64,000 bases of DNA from Fictibacillus arsenicus (GCF_001642935.1 NZ_CP016761.1:930001-994000); one strand, 5' to 3'. Counted from the stretch's first letter, positions 51,126 through 59,633 are shown. Numbers and translations are program-made. The notes: generated by a model from the sequence alone, not told the origin.

Positions 51126-51767
51126 TTAAAATTCATTGATCATTTTTACAACTCTTTTTACCAAATCAATCGATTCAAGTGTTTGTCCATCGATCTCTAA
51201 AGCGTGATTCGCCCCAGGGGGAATAAAGTAATCTATATTTTTGTTTGTCTGTAATTGTTCAAGGCTTTCTTTATTGTAAAAAGAATCCCTGTCTCCGATC
51301 ATACATAATCCTTTATTTTGACTGTTCAGCATTTCTTCGAATACATTCTTTGCTCTTAATTGTGGTGTTAACCAAACCGTCTTCGCATTACGCAAAGGAT
51401 AAAAGTTTAACGCTTCTGGCATCGCCAAACATCCAAAGGATTTCCCTACGAGGTAATAAGATTCAAAATCAGCGTCACGTAAAGTTTCATGAAGCACTGT
51501 CATCACATCTGCTGCCACTGCGCTTTTTAATTCCTCATATGTAAAATGGTCATAGTGATCTGTGTGGTATTCATAGTTTATATGCAGGACTTCATAACCC
51601 CTATTTAAATATGCCCCTGTGGCAAAGTGGAGTATAGGTGATCTAACGGTATAGCTTATACCTGGAAGAATGATTGCCAATCCTTTTGGTTTTTCGGTTT
51701 TATTTAAAAACGCATAAGGAACTTTCATCTCCTTGTAGCCCTTTACACTTCCTTCAAGTACGTTCAT
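51126..51767 (-). CDS. Alpha/beta-hydrolase family protein
   Basis: The 213-residue protein has GLAIILPGISYTVRSPI (oxyanion region), the nucleophile elbow YYLVGKSFGCLAM (serine in GKSFG), CMIGDRDSFYN (acid) and PPGANHALEID (histidine). It is a small cytoplasmic hydrolase of unknown substrate. The second ATG (51767) is the start because TGGAGGC lies seven bases before it and overlaps the first ATG. Confidence 0.8.
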   Translation of the reverse strand: MNVLEGSVKGYKEMKVPYAFLNKTEKPKGLAIILPGISYTVRSPILHFATGAYLNRGYEVLHINYEYHTDHYDHFTYEELKSAVAADVMTVLHETLRDADFESYYLVGKSFGCLAMPEALNFYPLRNAKTVWLTPQLRAKNVFEEMLNSQNKGLCMIGDRDSFYNKESLEQLQTNKNIDYFIPPGANHALEIDGQTLESIDLVKRVVKMINEF

Positions 51768-51813
51768 TCCTGTTGCCTCCATTAGGTTAAATAAAAGTAA
51801 AAAAAAATTTTAA

Positions 51814-52293
51814 TTATAATATCGTATCGAACAGCTGAACCTTTAGTTGATTTTTGTTCTCATAATTAAGAAACCGTTCAATATGCCATTTGTTAAGTGC
51901 CCTTGAATAGTTATTTTTCATAATCCATTCATGCAGCCTTTCATAGCTGTTTCTGATGTCATGGTTAGATCCTTCATGCGTGATCATTGCATATTTTTGC
52001 GGCGGAACAGTGAGCGAAATCATGTCTTCTGGAATGTCCTCATATTTATCGACCTGAACACAAACCCAATAACCATCTTCTGTTTCAGAAGTGGCATCAA
52101 CGATAAAGGCTCCAATTTGCTGATCAGGTGAGATGACTTGTTTAATATCCATTATCCGATCCTGTAATGCGAGAGATGCTTTCGGAATCTCATTTATGTA
52201 TTGATCACCATCACACAGTACTCTAAAACCAACTAACTTTAATTCTTCTAACTGTCGAATGCTGATTTTATCTTGAAGAATATTTCTGTTCAT
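51814..52293 (-). CDS. GyrI-like small-molecule-binding (effector-binding) domain protein
   Basis: The 159-residue protein reads SIRQLEELKLVGFRVLCDGDQY, IGAFIVDATSETEDGYWVCVQVD, TVPPQKYAMITHEGS and YERLHEWIMKN. This is the order of GyrI-like/AraC effector-binding (SOUL-type) domains without a DNA-binding part. Such proteins bind or hydrolyse hydrophobic cations and drugs. The ATG at 52293 follows AAAGGAGT. It is probably the first gene of the unit ending at 50590. Confidence 0.78.
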   Translation of the reverse strand: MNRNILQDKISIRQLEELKLVGFRVLCDGDQYINEIPKASLALQDRIMDIKQVISPDQQIGAFIVDATSETEDGYWVCVQVDKYEDIPEDMISLTVPPQKYAMITHEGSNHDIRNSYERLHEWIMKNNYSRALNKWHIERFLNYENKNQLKVQLFDTIL

Positions 52294-52508
52294 AAAAAAA
52301 ACTCCTTTCAAAGGTCTGCTTATTCTCTTCTATAAAAATGGCTCTCATCCTTTATTTTCCTTCTAGTAGCTTAAATCATAGGATTCCTTCCTTATTTTTT
52401 CATTTTAATATTACTTTTTACCTGTAAGTGTCAGAATCATATACACCAAATGACCGAATCTAGTGAAAGGTACTTATTTTGGTTAACGGTAAATGTTAAA
52501 ATGTTGGT

Positions 52509-52518
52509 GAAACGTTTC
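52509..52518. promoter_or_regulatory. LacI-type operator GAAACGTTTC before the GH144-like gene
   Basis: This is the same palindrome, with the same CGAT extension, as at 59216 and 59402. A TAAAAT (52497-52502) directly upstream could be the -10 box, so the site would block transcription start or elongation. Confidence 0.75.
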
Positions 52519-52557
52519 GATTGACGATGATTAAAAAACTGAAAGGGGCAGCATTTT

Positions 52558-53910
52558 ATGAAACCAGCAAAATTAATAAGCTTTCTTTTAATGTTTAGTC
52601 TTTTTGCGAACTTGTTTGTAACACCGAAAGCCACAGCGTCTGATCTCGGAGAAGACCTTGCTTTTCAGGTTGAATTGAAAGCGATTGCAAAGAAAACGTA
52701 TAAATTTTATCAGGACCATACAGATCCTGTTACAGGATTGACGTATGACGAAACGCGTTATACAGCGGAAGGAAAGAAGGATGCAACTCACACATCTCCA
52801 ACGAATATCGGGATGTACATGATGAGTACGGTTTCTGCCCAGCAGTTAGGAATTATTACAAAGGATGAGGCAATAAAAAGAATTCAAGTTACGTTGAATA
52901 CACTTGAAAAACTAGAAAAATGGAATGGATTATTTTATAACTGGTACAACACGAAAGACGGATCGATCAAAAAAGATTGGGGACAATTCATCTCTCAAGT
53001 GGATAACGGGTGGCTGTCGTCTGGACTAATTGTTGTCGGACAAGCATACGATGAACTCAATCCTCAAACGAGCAAGCTGGTTGAGAACATGAACTACACA
53101 ACTCTATATGACCCTGAAGTAGGTCAGTTCCGTGGTGGATATGACGTCGCTCAAGGTAAGCTAACGGATCACCATTACGGATTGTTCAATACTGAACCGC
53201 GTGTGGCGAGCTATATCTCTATCGGAAAAGGTGATGTTCCAAGTGAGCACTGGTGGAAGATGTACCGTACGATGCCGGCAAGCTGGGATTGGCAGGCTCA
53301 AACTCCAGAGGGACATGATGCTGTTTATGATGGAGTAACTGTATTTGAAGGGCATTATGAATATAACGGAGTAAAATTTGTACCGAGCTGGGGCGGAAGC
53401 ATGTTTGAAAGCCTTATGCCGGGAATCGTTTTAAAAGAGAAGGATTTAGGCAAGAATGCATTAGGCTTAAACAACAAGCGTCATGTTGAACTTCAGCAGG
53501 CATTTGCAGAAGAAAAAGGGTATCCTGCATGGGGCTTCTCACCGGCAGCAACTCCTGACGGATATAGTGAATTTGCAGCAACACCGCTTGGTACATCTGG
53601 ATACAAAGATGGCGCAACAGTAACAGCTCATGCTTCTTTCCTCGCACTTGATTATGATCCAGCAGCGGTTCGGGAAAATATCAAGGCATTAAAAGAGCTA
53701 GACACATACAGCACATATGGTTTTTACGATTCAGTAAACGTAGAAACGGGCGAGATCGCAAAAGCATATCTTGCACTGGATCAGGGGATGATCATGGTAT
53801 CCATCGCTAACTATTTAAAAGATGGCGTAATCCGTGACTACTTCCACCAAGATCCAATCGGTAAAAAACCAGAAGAATTACTTGAAAAAGAAGTGTTTTC
53901 GATTCAATAG
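52558..53910 (+). CDS. Secreted glycoamylase-fold glycoside hydrolase (GH144-like, possible endo-beta-1,2-glucanase)
   Basis: The 450-residue protein has a Sec signal peptide (MKPAKLISFLLMFSLFANLF, cleavage near ATAS, about 27) and a glycoamylase-type (alpha/alpha)6 domain. Motifs include THTSPTNIGMYMMSTVSAQQLG, DNGWLSSGLIVVGQAYDE, WGGSMFESLMPG and YPAWGFSPA. The family includes GH144 endo-beta-1,2-glucanases. A shared operator with the sugar importer and GH3 gene supports a role in releasing sophoro-oligosaccharides from beta-1,2-glucan. The enzyme could also act on another beta-glucan. GAAAGGGGC precedes the ATG. Confidence 0.82.
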   Translation: MKPAKLISFLLMFSLFANLFVTPKATASDLGEDLAFQVELKAIAKKTYKFYQDHTDPVTGLTYDETRYTAEGKKDATHTSPTNIGMYMMSTVSAQQLGIITKDEAIKRIQVTLNTLEKLEKWNGLFYNWYNTKDGSIKKDWGQFISQVDNGWLSSGLIVVGQAYDELNPQTSKLVENMNYTTLYDPEVGQFRGGYDVAQGKLTDHHYGLFNTEPRVASYISIGKGDVPSEHWWKMYRTMPASWDWQAQTPEGHDAVYDGVTVFEGHYEYNGVKFVPSWGGSMFESLMPGIVLKEKDLGKNALGLNNKRHVELQQAFAEEKGYPAWGFSPAATPDGYSEFAATPLGTSGYKDGATVTAHASFLALDYDPAAVRENIKALKELDTYSTYGFYDSVNVETGEIAKAYLALDQGMIMVSIANYLKDGVIRDYFHQDPIGKKPEELLEKEVFSIQ

Positions 53911-53916
53911 CTAATG

Positions 53917-53955
53917 TGAGCACCCGAATCCCGTGTGGATGAGGGTGCTTTTTTA
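53917..53955 (+). terminator. Terminator of the GH144-like gene
   Basis: AGCACCC pairs with GGGTGCT at the base of a longer stem, followed by TTTTT. Confidence 0.8.
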
Positions 53956-53984
53956 AGTGAAAAAGCTGTTGGAGATCGTCTTGT

Positions 53985-54120
53985 GCGTGAAAGGAACAAG
54001 GTCTTGCGTGAAAAGTAGGAATTCTTGCGAGAAACTTTTTGCGTGGAAAGGATGAGATCGTGCGTGGAACGGAAGAATCTCTGCGTGAACGTGTAACAAA
54101 TAAAAGAACACGTACCGTTA
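53985..54120 (+). repeat. Phased repeat array, TTGCGTGRAA core, 6 units plus tail
   Basis: GCG of the core lies at 53985, 54006, 54027, 54041, 54062 and 54083 (intervals 21, 21, 14, 21 and 21). The single 14 keeps a multiple of seven. The tail (54089-54120) reads ACGTGTAACAAATAAAAG then ACACGTACCGTTA, an uninterrupted version of the one split by repeat copy 7. It lies between the GH144-like terminator and the acyl-CoA dehydrogenase gene. Confidence 0.9.
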
Positions 54121-54188
54121 ACAAAAGGGATAATGATAATTTAAGCGAAATAAATCATAAATACTACTAGCGATAAGGAGTGATTTTC

Positions 54189-55814
54189 ATGAACACGGCT
54201 TCACAAGAACAAACGAAAAAAGGGAAAAACACATATACATTTGAAGAGTTTCTGCAAAAGCGTCAAAGCCTCGATTGGTACCGCGATGAACCGTATTTAC
54301 AACAAGCGATGAAACATTTTACGGGGACGGAATTTGAATCCGTACATCATGCAGTCCTCTCTTTTTCTCCTGCCGTTTCTTTAAAGTGGAACCGTTTGGC
54401 AGAGCAGAATGCAAGGCCAGAGGTTCGGCCTTACATGCTTCATTATGATGCATTCAATAACCGCATTGATCGGATCGTACGCCCGATGGATTTGCATCAA
54501 CTCGAAAAAGAAGTGTTCGGAGAAGGTCTTTTTTCTGGCAAAACTGCACCATGGGAAAGCTTCGTGAAACGGATGCTGATCCATCAGCTCGGAGAAGCGG
54601 GTGTTGCCTGTCCGCTGACTTGTACGATTGGTCTTATTGCTTTACTCGAGGAATATCCAAATCAAGAGCATCCTGAACTTCAAAAGATTTTGCAGCACAC
54701 AAAAGAGGGTCTTGAAGGAGATTTTGCAATTGGTGCTCAGTTCATGAGTGAAATGCAGGGAGGATCCGACCTGCCAACAAATGTTCTTGAAGCAGTGCCT
54801 GACGGGAAGAACTATCGCTTGTACGGAAACAAGTTCTTCTGTTCTGTAGCACATGCAGATTATTCAGTGGTAACGGCTAAAATTACAGGGTCAGATAAAA
54901 TCTCAACTTTTATTGTTCCGTCGTGGCTGCCTGGCGATAAAGAGAATGAAAAAAGAAACGGCTATCAAGTTAACCGGATAAAATGGAAGATGGGAACAGC
55001 CGAGCTTCCGACAGGTGAGATTCAATATAATGGAGCGCTTGCTTATCCGGTAGGGCCAGAAGGTAAAGGAATTGCTGTAGCGGTGGGTATTGTGCTGACA
55101 CTATCGAGACTTGAGATCGGAATTGCCTGTGCTGGATTTATGCTTCGTGCTGCACGGGAGGCAAAGTTGTATGGAGATTTCCGGACGGTTTTTGGCAAGA
55201 AGGTGAAGGATTATCCTCTATCTGCTAGTACATTAAAACGAATCGAGAATGCTGCTGAACGGACGACCGCGGGTGCCTTTAAAATATACGACCTATTCCT
55301 GAAACTGGATCGGCCTTTAAATCCTGGCATACCAAAGGACCAGCCGATCGAATTAAGAAAACAGCTGTTCAACTTAAGAGAGCTCGTTTTATTGCAGAAA
55401 ATTTGTGCGACCAATGAGGGAGCAGAAGTGTTAAGGGATGCAATTTCAGTGTTTGGCGGACACGGAGTGATGGAGGAATTCTCGTCACTGCCGCGCATCT
55501 TCCGGGATGTTGTTGTGAACGAACAATGGGAAGGCCCTCGTAATCTGTTATTAACGCAAATATATCGAGACATTCAAAGAGTGGCAGACTGGTATTCACC
55601 GGCAGATTTTGTAGAAAGTGTGCTTCAAGGGGCATCGCAGGAAACAATAGAAGAATATGCAGAAAAATTAACTAATTTGATGCAAAAACCAGTATGCGGG
55701 GACGTTTCAGAGGAATCCATCGAGGCTGCAGAAGAATGGGATGCATTTTGTGATGGGTTTTATAAGGTTTATCAGACGGTAGCCCTTCAAGAAATTCATA
55801 CTGAAGCAAAATGA
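54189..55814 (+). CDS. Acyl-CoA dehydrogenase family protein (AidB-like)
   Basis: The 541-residue flavoprotein shows GDFAIGAQFMSEMQGGSDLPTN (FAD/substrate loop, about 178-199), KFFCSVAHADYSVVTAKITG, LTLSRLEIGIACAGFMLRAAREAKLYGDFRTVFGKKV and AISVFGGHGVMEEFSSLPRIFRDVVVNEQWEGPRNLL. The last segments are typical of AidB-like acyl-CoA dehydrogenases. The substrate is unknown. The ATG at 54189 follows AAGGAG. It lies inside the sugar locus but has no shared operator and is probably unrelated to it. Confidence 0.87.
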   Translation: MNTASQEQTKKGKNTYTFEEFLQKRQSLDWYRDEPYLQQAMKHFTGTEFESVHHAVLSFSPAVSLKWNRLAEQNARPEVRPYMLHYDAFNNRIDRIVRPMDLHQLEKEVFGEGLFSGKTAPWESFVKRMLIHQLGEAGVACPLTCTIGLIALLEEYPNQEHPELQKILQHTKEGLEGDFAIGAQFMSEMQGGSDLPTNVLEAVPDGKNYRLYGNKFFCSVAHADYSVVTAKITGSDKISTFIVPSWLPGDKENEKRNGYQVNRIKWKMGTAELPTGEIQYNGALAYPVGPEGKGIAVAVGIVLTLSRLEIGIACAGFMLRAAREAKLYGDFRTVFGKKVKDYPLSASTLKRIENAAERTTAGAFKIYDLFLKLDRPLNPGIPKDQPIELRKQLFNLRELVLLQKICATNEGAEVLRDAISVFGGHGVMEEFSSLPRIFRDVVVNEQWEGPRNLLLTQIYRDIQRVADWYSPADFVESVLQGASQETIEEYAEKLTNLMQKPVCGDVSEESIEAAEEWDAFCDGFYKVYQTVALQEIHTEAK

Positions 55815-55824
55815 AATTGCGTTT

Positions 55825-55965
55825 GAGCGAAAAGTGGTGCTTTTTGAGTGTAGCTAGCTCATTTTGAGCGAAACTCAACCACTTTTGAGCGCAGATTAGA
55901 GTTTTTGAGCGTAGGTCTGAATTTTTGAGCGTACGTGTAATAAATATAAGAACACGTACCGTAAA
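55825..55965 (+). repeat. Phased repeat array, TTTTTGAGCG core, 6 units plus tail
   Basis: GAGCG (GAGTG once) begins at 55825, 55846, 55866, 55887, 55907 and 55927 (intervals 21, 20, 21, 20 and 20), each preceded by a T-run. The tail (55933-55965) is identical over 31 bases to that at 28663. It begins 10 bases after the dehydrogenase stop with no terminator between, so it should be transcribed. Confidence 0.92.
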
Positions 55966-55984
55966 AGTAAAAGCTCCAATATAA

Positions 55985-56018
55985 AGGAAGGGCTGACATT
56001 GACAAGTCAGCCCTTCTT
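55985..56018. terminator. Bidirectional terminator between the dehydrogenase and importer units
   Basis: GGAAGGGCTGAC pairs with GTCAGCCCTTC around ATTGACAA, followed by TTTCTATTTC. On the minus strand TTTATATTGG follows the stem. Confidence 0.82.
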
Positions 56019-56019
56019 T

Positions 56020-56862
56020 CTATTTCATACCTGAAATGGTATAGCCTTCGATAATGTGCTTTTGGAAGATGATAAAGATAATTACGATCGGCACGACCAT
56101 GAAGGTTGAACCAGCCATCTGCAATGCAAAGTTTCCGCCGTATTGTCCCTTCAATAGACTCAAACCAACGGATAGTGTATATAGGCTTTCATCGTTCGCG
56201 ATAATCAATGGCCATAGGAAGCTGTTCCATCCAGCGATGAATGTCAGGATTCCTTGGACCGCCATAATTGGCTTTGAGATCGGAAGGATAAGCTGCATGA
56301 ACACGCGGAACTCACTTGCGCCATCCAGACGTGCAGCTTCAAGCAGTTCATCTGGAATCGTGGACATGAACTGTCTGAACAAGAAGATGCTGAACGCTCC
56401 AACCAATCCTGGAAGTACAACACCAGCCATCGTGTTCGTTAATCCCATCTGGTTCAAAATCAAGTAGACAGGAATCATCGTAACCTGGCCAGGGATCATC
56501 ATAGTCGCCAGCACGAGATAAAAGAGCTTGTCTCTGCCTTTGAACTTGTATTTTGCAAATGCATATCCAGCCATTGCGTTAAAGAAAAGTCCGACGAAAG
56601 AACAGAGGACAACGATAATTGTATTTTTCAAATAAACACCAAAGTTCATGTTCTCAAACAGATAGATGAAGTTTTCTGTTGTAAAGGTTTCAGGCCACAA
56701 GGTAGGCGTAAGCTGAAGTACTTCACTTTCAGGTTTGAAAGCGGAAAGGATCATCCAGATAAATGGAATGGCGACTAACAGACCGCCAAGTGTTAAAACG
56801 ATTCCTGCTATCCATTGTTGAGTTCTGTATGCTTTTTTAGCATCAGATACTTTTGTTTTCAT
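56020..56862 (-). CDS. Carbohydrate ABC transporter permease (MalG type)
   Basis: The 280-residue membrane protein has six helices and the CUT1 EAA loop EAARLDGASEFRVFMQLILPISKPIM (about 180-205). It pairs with the MalF-type permease 16 bases upstream to form the membrane channel. No ATPase gene is nearby, so a shared MsmK-type ATPase is likely. It closely fits the second permease of Listeria-type sophoro-oligosaccharide importers. GAGGTGAG lies before the ATG. Confidence 0.9.
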   Translation of the reverse strand: MKTKVSDAKKAYRTQQWIAGIVLTLGGLLVAIPFIWMILSAFKPESEVLQLTPTLWPETFTTENFIYLFENMNFGVYLKNTIIVVLCSFVGLFFNAMAGYAFAKYKFKGRDKLFYLVLATMMIPGQVTMIPVYLILNQMGLTNTMAGVVLPGLVGAFSIFLFRQFMSTIPDELLEAARLDGASEFRVFMQLILPISKPIMAVQGILTFIAGWNSFLWPLIIANDESLYTLSVGLSLLKGQYGGNFALQMAGSTFMVVPIVIIFIIFQKHIIEGYTISGMK

Positions 56863-56878
56863 GTTCTCACCTCACATC

Positions 56879-57763
56879 TTAAAAGTCGGTTTCTTTCTTT
56901 TGCAATCTGAACTGAATCATTGTAATGATAATAATTGCGATAAATAAGACAAATGATCCTGCAGCAGCATAACCAAAGTTGCTTAGCTGGAATCCGTTAC
57001 GGTAGATAAACAGGGCAACTGAAGTCGTACTGTCTAATGGTCCGCCTTTTGTCATAACAAATGGCTCTTCGAAAAATTGGATCCAGCCGATCATTGTCGT
57101 AATCGATACGAAGAAGATCGCATAACGCAGCAATGGAATCGTGATTTTCGTAAGCTGTTTCCAATTATTCGCACCATCTAGCTGTGCTGCTTCATAATAT
57201 GTTTTTGGAATTCCTTGCAGTGCAGCAAGGAAGATAATCATGTTAACTCCGATTGCGCGCCAGACAGCCAGGGCAATCAAAGAGCCTTTAGCGATCGTTG
57301 GATCTTGCAGCCAAGGAATAGCCGGTATGCCGACAAGTCCTAAAAGATAATTGAACAAACCGAATTGCGGGTTGTAAAGATACGTCCAAACAACAGCTAC
57401 AGCGACTACGTTCGTAATTGAAGGCATATAAAAAACGAGTCGAAAAGCTTTGAAAATTCGTGCTGTACCAAAGTTGATCAATAAGGCAATTCCAAGCGAA
57501 CATGCTATTACAAGCGGAACACCGAACACTACATAAAAGATGGTGTTTCCGATTGATTTTAAGAAGATCGGATCTTTAAATATATTTAAGTAATTTTCAA
57601 TTCCTATGAAGCTGATGTTCGAGTAATCAGCTAAACCAGCCAGGTCAATATCTGTAAAACTAATCACCAATGCAACCAGAATCGGGAATAGAGAAAATAA
57701 AGCCAATAGAATAAGTGCCGGTCCAATGAAGAGGTAAGGAGTTGATTTTGAATAGCTTTTCAT
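56879..57763 (-). CDS. Carbohydrate ABC transporter permease (MalF type)
   Basis: The 294-residue membrane protein has six helices and the EAA loop YYEAAQLDGANNWKQLTKITIPLLRYAI (about 191-218). It is the first permease of the importer, downstream of the binding protein. The ATG at 57763 lies eight bases after AAGGATG; the TTG at 57781 overlaps that region. It is the cotranscribed middle gene of three. Confidence 0.9.
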   Translation of the reverse strand: MKSYSKSTPYLFIGPALILLALFSLFPILVALVISFTDIDLAGLADYSNISFIGIENYLNIFKDPIFLKSIGNTIFYVVFGVPLVIACSLGIALLINFGTARIFKAFRLVFYMPSITNVVAVAVVWTYLYNPQFGLFNYLLGLVGIPAIPWLQDPTIAKGSLIALAVWRAIGVNMIIFLAALQGIPKTYYEAAQLDGANNWKQLTKITIPLLRYAIFFVSITTMIGWIQFFEEPFVMTKGGPLDSTTSVALFIYRNGFQLSNFGYAAAGSFVLFIAIIIITMIQFRLQKKETDF

Positions 57764-57806
57764 GTTTTTCACATCCTTCAAGGTTGCCCGAGTGTAACAA
57801 TAAAAA

Positions 57807-57838
57807 GGTAACGAGCAGGGTTAGCTGCTCGTTATACC
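57807..57838 (-). promoter_or_regulatory. Intercistronic stem-loop between binding protein and permease genes
   Basis: AACGAGCAG pairs perfectly with CTGCTCGTT around GGTTAG, with GGT/ACC extending the base. It has no T-run. Such hairpins often protect the 3' end of the binding-protein message so that it exceeds the permeases in amount. Confidence 0.6.
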
Positions 57839-57853
57839 TATGTTAGACCGGAC

Positions 57854-59104
57854 TTATTTCTTTAGAATCTCCTCAGACTTCTTGTCGAAAGCATCCATTT
57901 CTTTTTGAACATCTGCTCCGCCGCGATAAATTTTCTCGAAGCTCTTCAAGTACGTTTGAGCGATTTCTTCCCATTGTTTAATTACAGGCATCGGCTGTGA
58001 GTTTTCCATTTGCTCACCGAATGCTTTGTAATATTCGTTGCCAGTAAGCGACTCGTCTTCCCAAGATTTTTGGGCTGCAGGAAGAGAGTTAGTCATTTCC
58101 ATCCATTTTAATTGTGTTTCTGGTTTACTCATAAATGCTGCGAATTTCAATGCTTCTTTCTCATGCTTAGTGTGTTCAAATACAGATAAGTTAGATCCGC
58201 CAAGTGCAGAAATATTGTTTTCTTTTGTCGGAAGTACAGCTGTTGACCATTTTCCTTTTAGATCAGGTGCCTGGTCGTTGATCAGCTTGATCATCCATGG
58301 TCCGCTGATGAACATTGGCAGAATGCCGTCTCCACGGAAACCTTGGATGATGTCCATGCCAAGCTCTTCCTTAGGTGCAGCTCCGCTTTCATAGAAGCTG
58401 TTCAAATAATCTACGGCTTCAACAAACTTGGGTTCATTAAATTTAGGATCATTGTTTTCCCCTAGAAGTTCAGCTCCGTTTTGGCGAGCGAACATGAAGG
58501 ATAAACTTTGTTCTTTAGCATCAATAGAGATACCATATTTTCCTTCACCACGGTCAGCAAGCTTGTCCGCAGCATCTTTCAGCTCATCCCAAGTCTTTGG
58601 AGCTTCTTTATAACCTGCTTCTTCAAGCAAGTCAGTACGGTAGTAAAGTACACGTGTGTCAACGTACCAAGGTACACCAACCATTTTATCTTCGTATTTA
58701 GTCGTTTCAACAGAACCTTCAAAGAAGTTTTTCGGATCTAATTCAGGATAATCTTTTACGTGAGGCGTTAAGTCTTTTAAAGCTCCTGCTGAAGCGAATT
58801 CAGGAATCCATGTTGTTCCCATCTGAAGAACGTCTGGTCCTTTTTTAGATGCAACCGCTGTTAAAAGTTTATCGTGTGCTTGATCCCAAGGAAGAGCTTG
58901 CACTTTTACATCGATCTTTGGATTTTCTTTTTCAAATTCTTCTGCGATCTTAGGAAGGGATTTTGCTTCTTCTCCCATACCCCAGACTGTTAAAGTAGTC
59001 TTTCCTTCGCTTGAACCTTTTGAGCAGCCTGCAAGTGCACCAGAAAGTACTAATGCTCCAACCATTGAAGTAACCATTGACTTCTTAAACCAATGTTTTT
59101 TCAT
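57854..59104 (-). CDS. Extracellular sugar-binding lipoprotein (family 1 solute-binding protein)
   Basis: The 416-residue protein has a lipobox LAGC (Cys27). Two alpha/beta lobes follow with LTVWGMGEEAKSLPKIAEEFEKENPKIDVKVQALPWDQAHDKLLTA near the N-terminus and GVPWYVDTRVLYYRTDLLEEAGY (about 138-160). This is the standard CUT1 binding protein. It is the first gene of the importer operon. Family resemblance and context point to sophoro-oligosaccharides, but other beta-linked oligosaccharides are possible. AGGGGGA lies before the ATG. Confidence 0.9.
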   Translation of the reverse strand: MKKHWFKKSMVTSMVGALVLSGALAGCSKGSSEGKTTLTVWGMGEEAKSLPKIAEEFEKENPKIDVKVQALPWDQAHDKLLTAVASKKGPDVLQMGTTWIPEFASAGALKDLTPHVKDYPELDPKNFFEGSVETTKYEDKMVGVPWYVDTRVLYYRTDLLEEAGYKEAPKTWDELKDAADKLADRGEGKYGISIDAKEQSLSFMFARQNGAELLGENNDPKFNEPKFVEAVDYLNSFYESGAAPKEELGMDIIQGFRGDGILPMFISGPWMIKLINDQAPDLKGKWSTAVLPTKENNISALGGSNLSVFEHTKHEKEALKFAAFMSKPETQLKWMEMTNSLPAAQKSWEDESLTGNEYYKAFGEQMENSQPMPVIKQWEEIAQTYLKSFEKIYRGGADVQKEMDAFDKKSEEILKK

Positions 59105-59215
59105 AAGTGTTCCCCCTAAATTTGGCTTTTGATTAGCTGTAAAAATAAATTCCCAACTAATTGAAAAAGCAATCTCGTATTATTATTTTCTTTACTTCTT
59201 TTGAAAATTATTGTT

Positions 59216-59225
59216 GAAACGTTTC
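59216..59225. promoter_or_regulatory. LacI-type operator GAAACGTTTC at the importer promoter
   Basis: The palindrome extends to TTGAAACGTTTCGAT. It lies immediately downstream of the expected start of the minus-strand importer transcript (+3 to +12), a classic repression position. Confidence 0.8.
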
Positions 59226-59227
59226 GA

Positions 59228-59263
59228 TAAGCACATTATAATTCAAGTTGAAATCGTTTTCAA
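59228..59263 (-). promoter_or_regulatory. Sigma-A promoter of the importer operon with an embedded cre site
   Basis: On the minus strand TTGAAA (59263-59258) and a perfect TATAAT (59240-59235) are 17 bases apart. A perfect CcpA cre match, TTGAAATCGTTTTCA (59248-59262, plus strand), covers the -35 box. Catabolite repression by CcpA on top of LacI-type control is predicted. Confidence 0.82.
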
Positions 59264-59356
59264 CACCAGAATTCAAAAAAATATAAAACTTCCATTATTT
59301 GTTGAAAACAAAGGGTTTTAAAGGGGATTTTTATTTTATGCCAGGGTGAGAAGAAA

Positions 59357-59411
59357 TTGACACTCTCGCAAATACATCATATAATCGCCTTGAATTTAAT
59401 AGAAACGTTTC
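59357..59411 (+). promoter_or_regulatory. Sigma-A promoter and LacI-type operator of the GH3/phosphorylase operon
   Basis: Perfect TTGACA (59357-59362) and perfect TATAAT (59380-59385) are 17 bases apart. The operator GAAACGTTTC (59402-59411), extended to CGAT, lies at about +11 to +20. Confidence 0.85.
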
Positions 59412-59426
59412 GATGGCGTATGACTT

Positions 59427-59633
59427 CGTTCTTATTTAAAGATTGTTGTTTAATGGATTATTTTTTCTTTCTCCTTTCTCTTCATTGCAAGTTGATTGGA
59501 GTGAAAGGTGCGTGCCTACTACCTGAGAAGCTTCTCGCAAGGCATGCGACGAGGGGGCTCACCGCACACCCTGCGGAAAGCGAGCATCCTGAAATGGAAA
59601 TCAACCCTTTCAAATAACAACAAAGAAATAGCC
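59427..59633 (+). mobile_element. MITE-like structured repeat, copy 10 (+ orientation), in the GH3 leader
   Basis: About 207 bp, worn ends (CTTATTTAAAGATTGTTG left, AAAGAAATAGCC right). The core is shortened: after GGTGCGTGCCTACTACCTGAG it has the CTCGCAAGGCATGCGACGAG piece of the long variants, joined directly to GGGGGCTCACCGCAC. It has lost the left half of the main hairpin. It lies wholly within the transcribed leader between the operator and the GH3 ribosome site. Confidence 0.82.
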
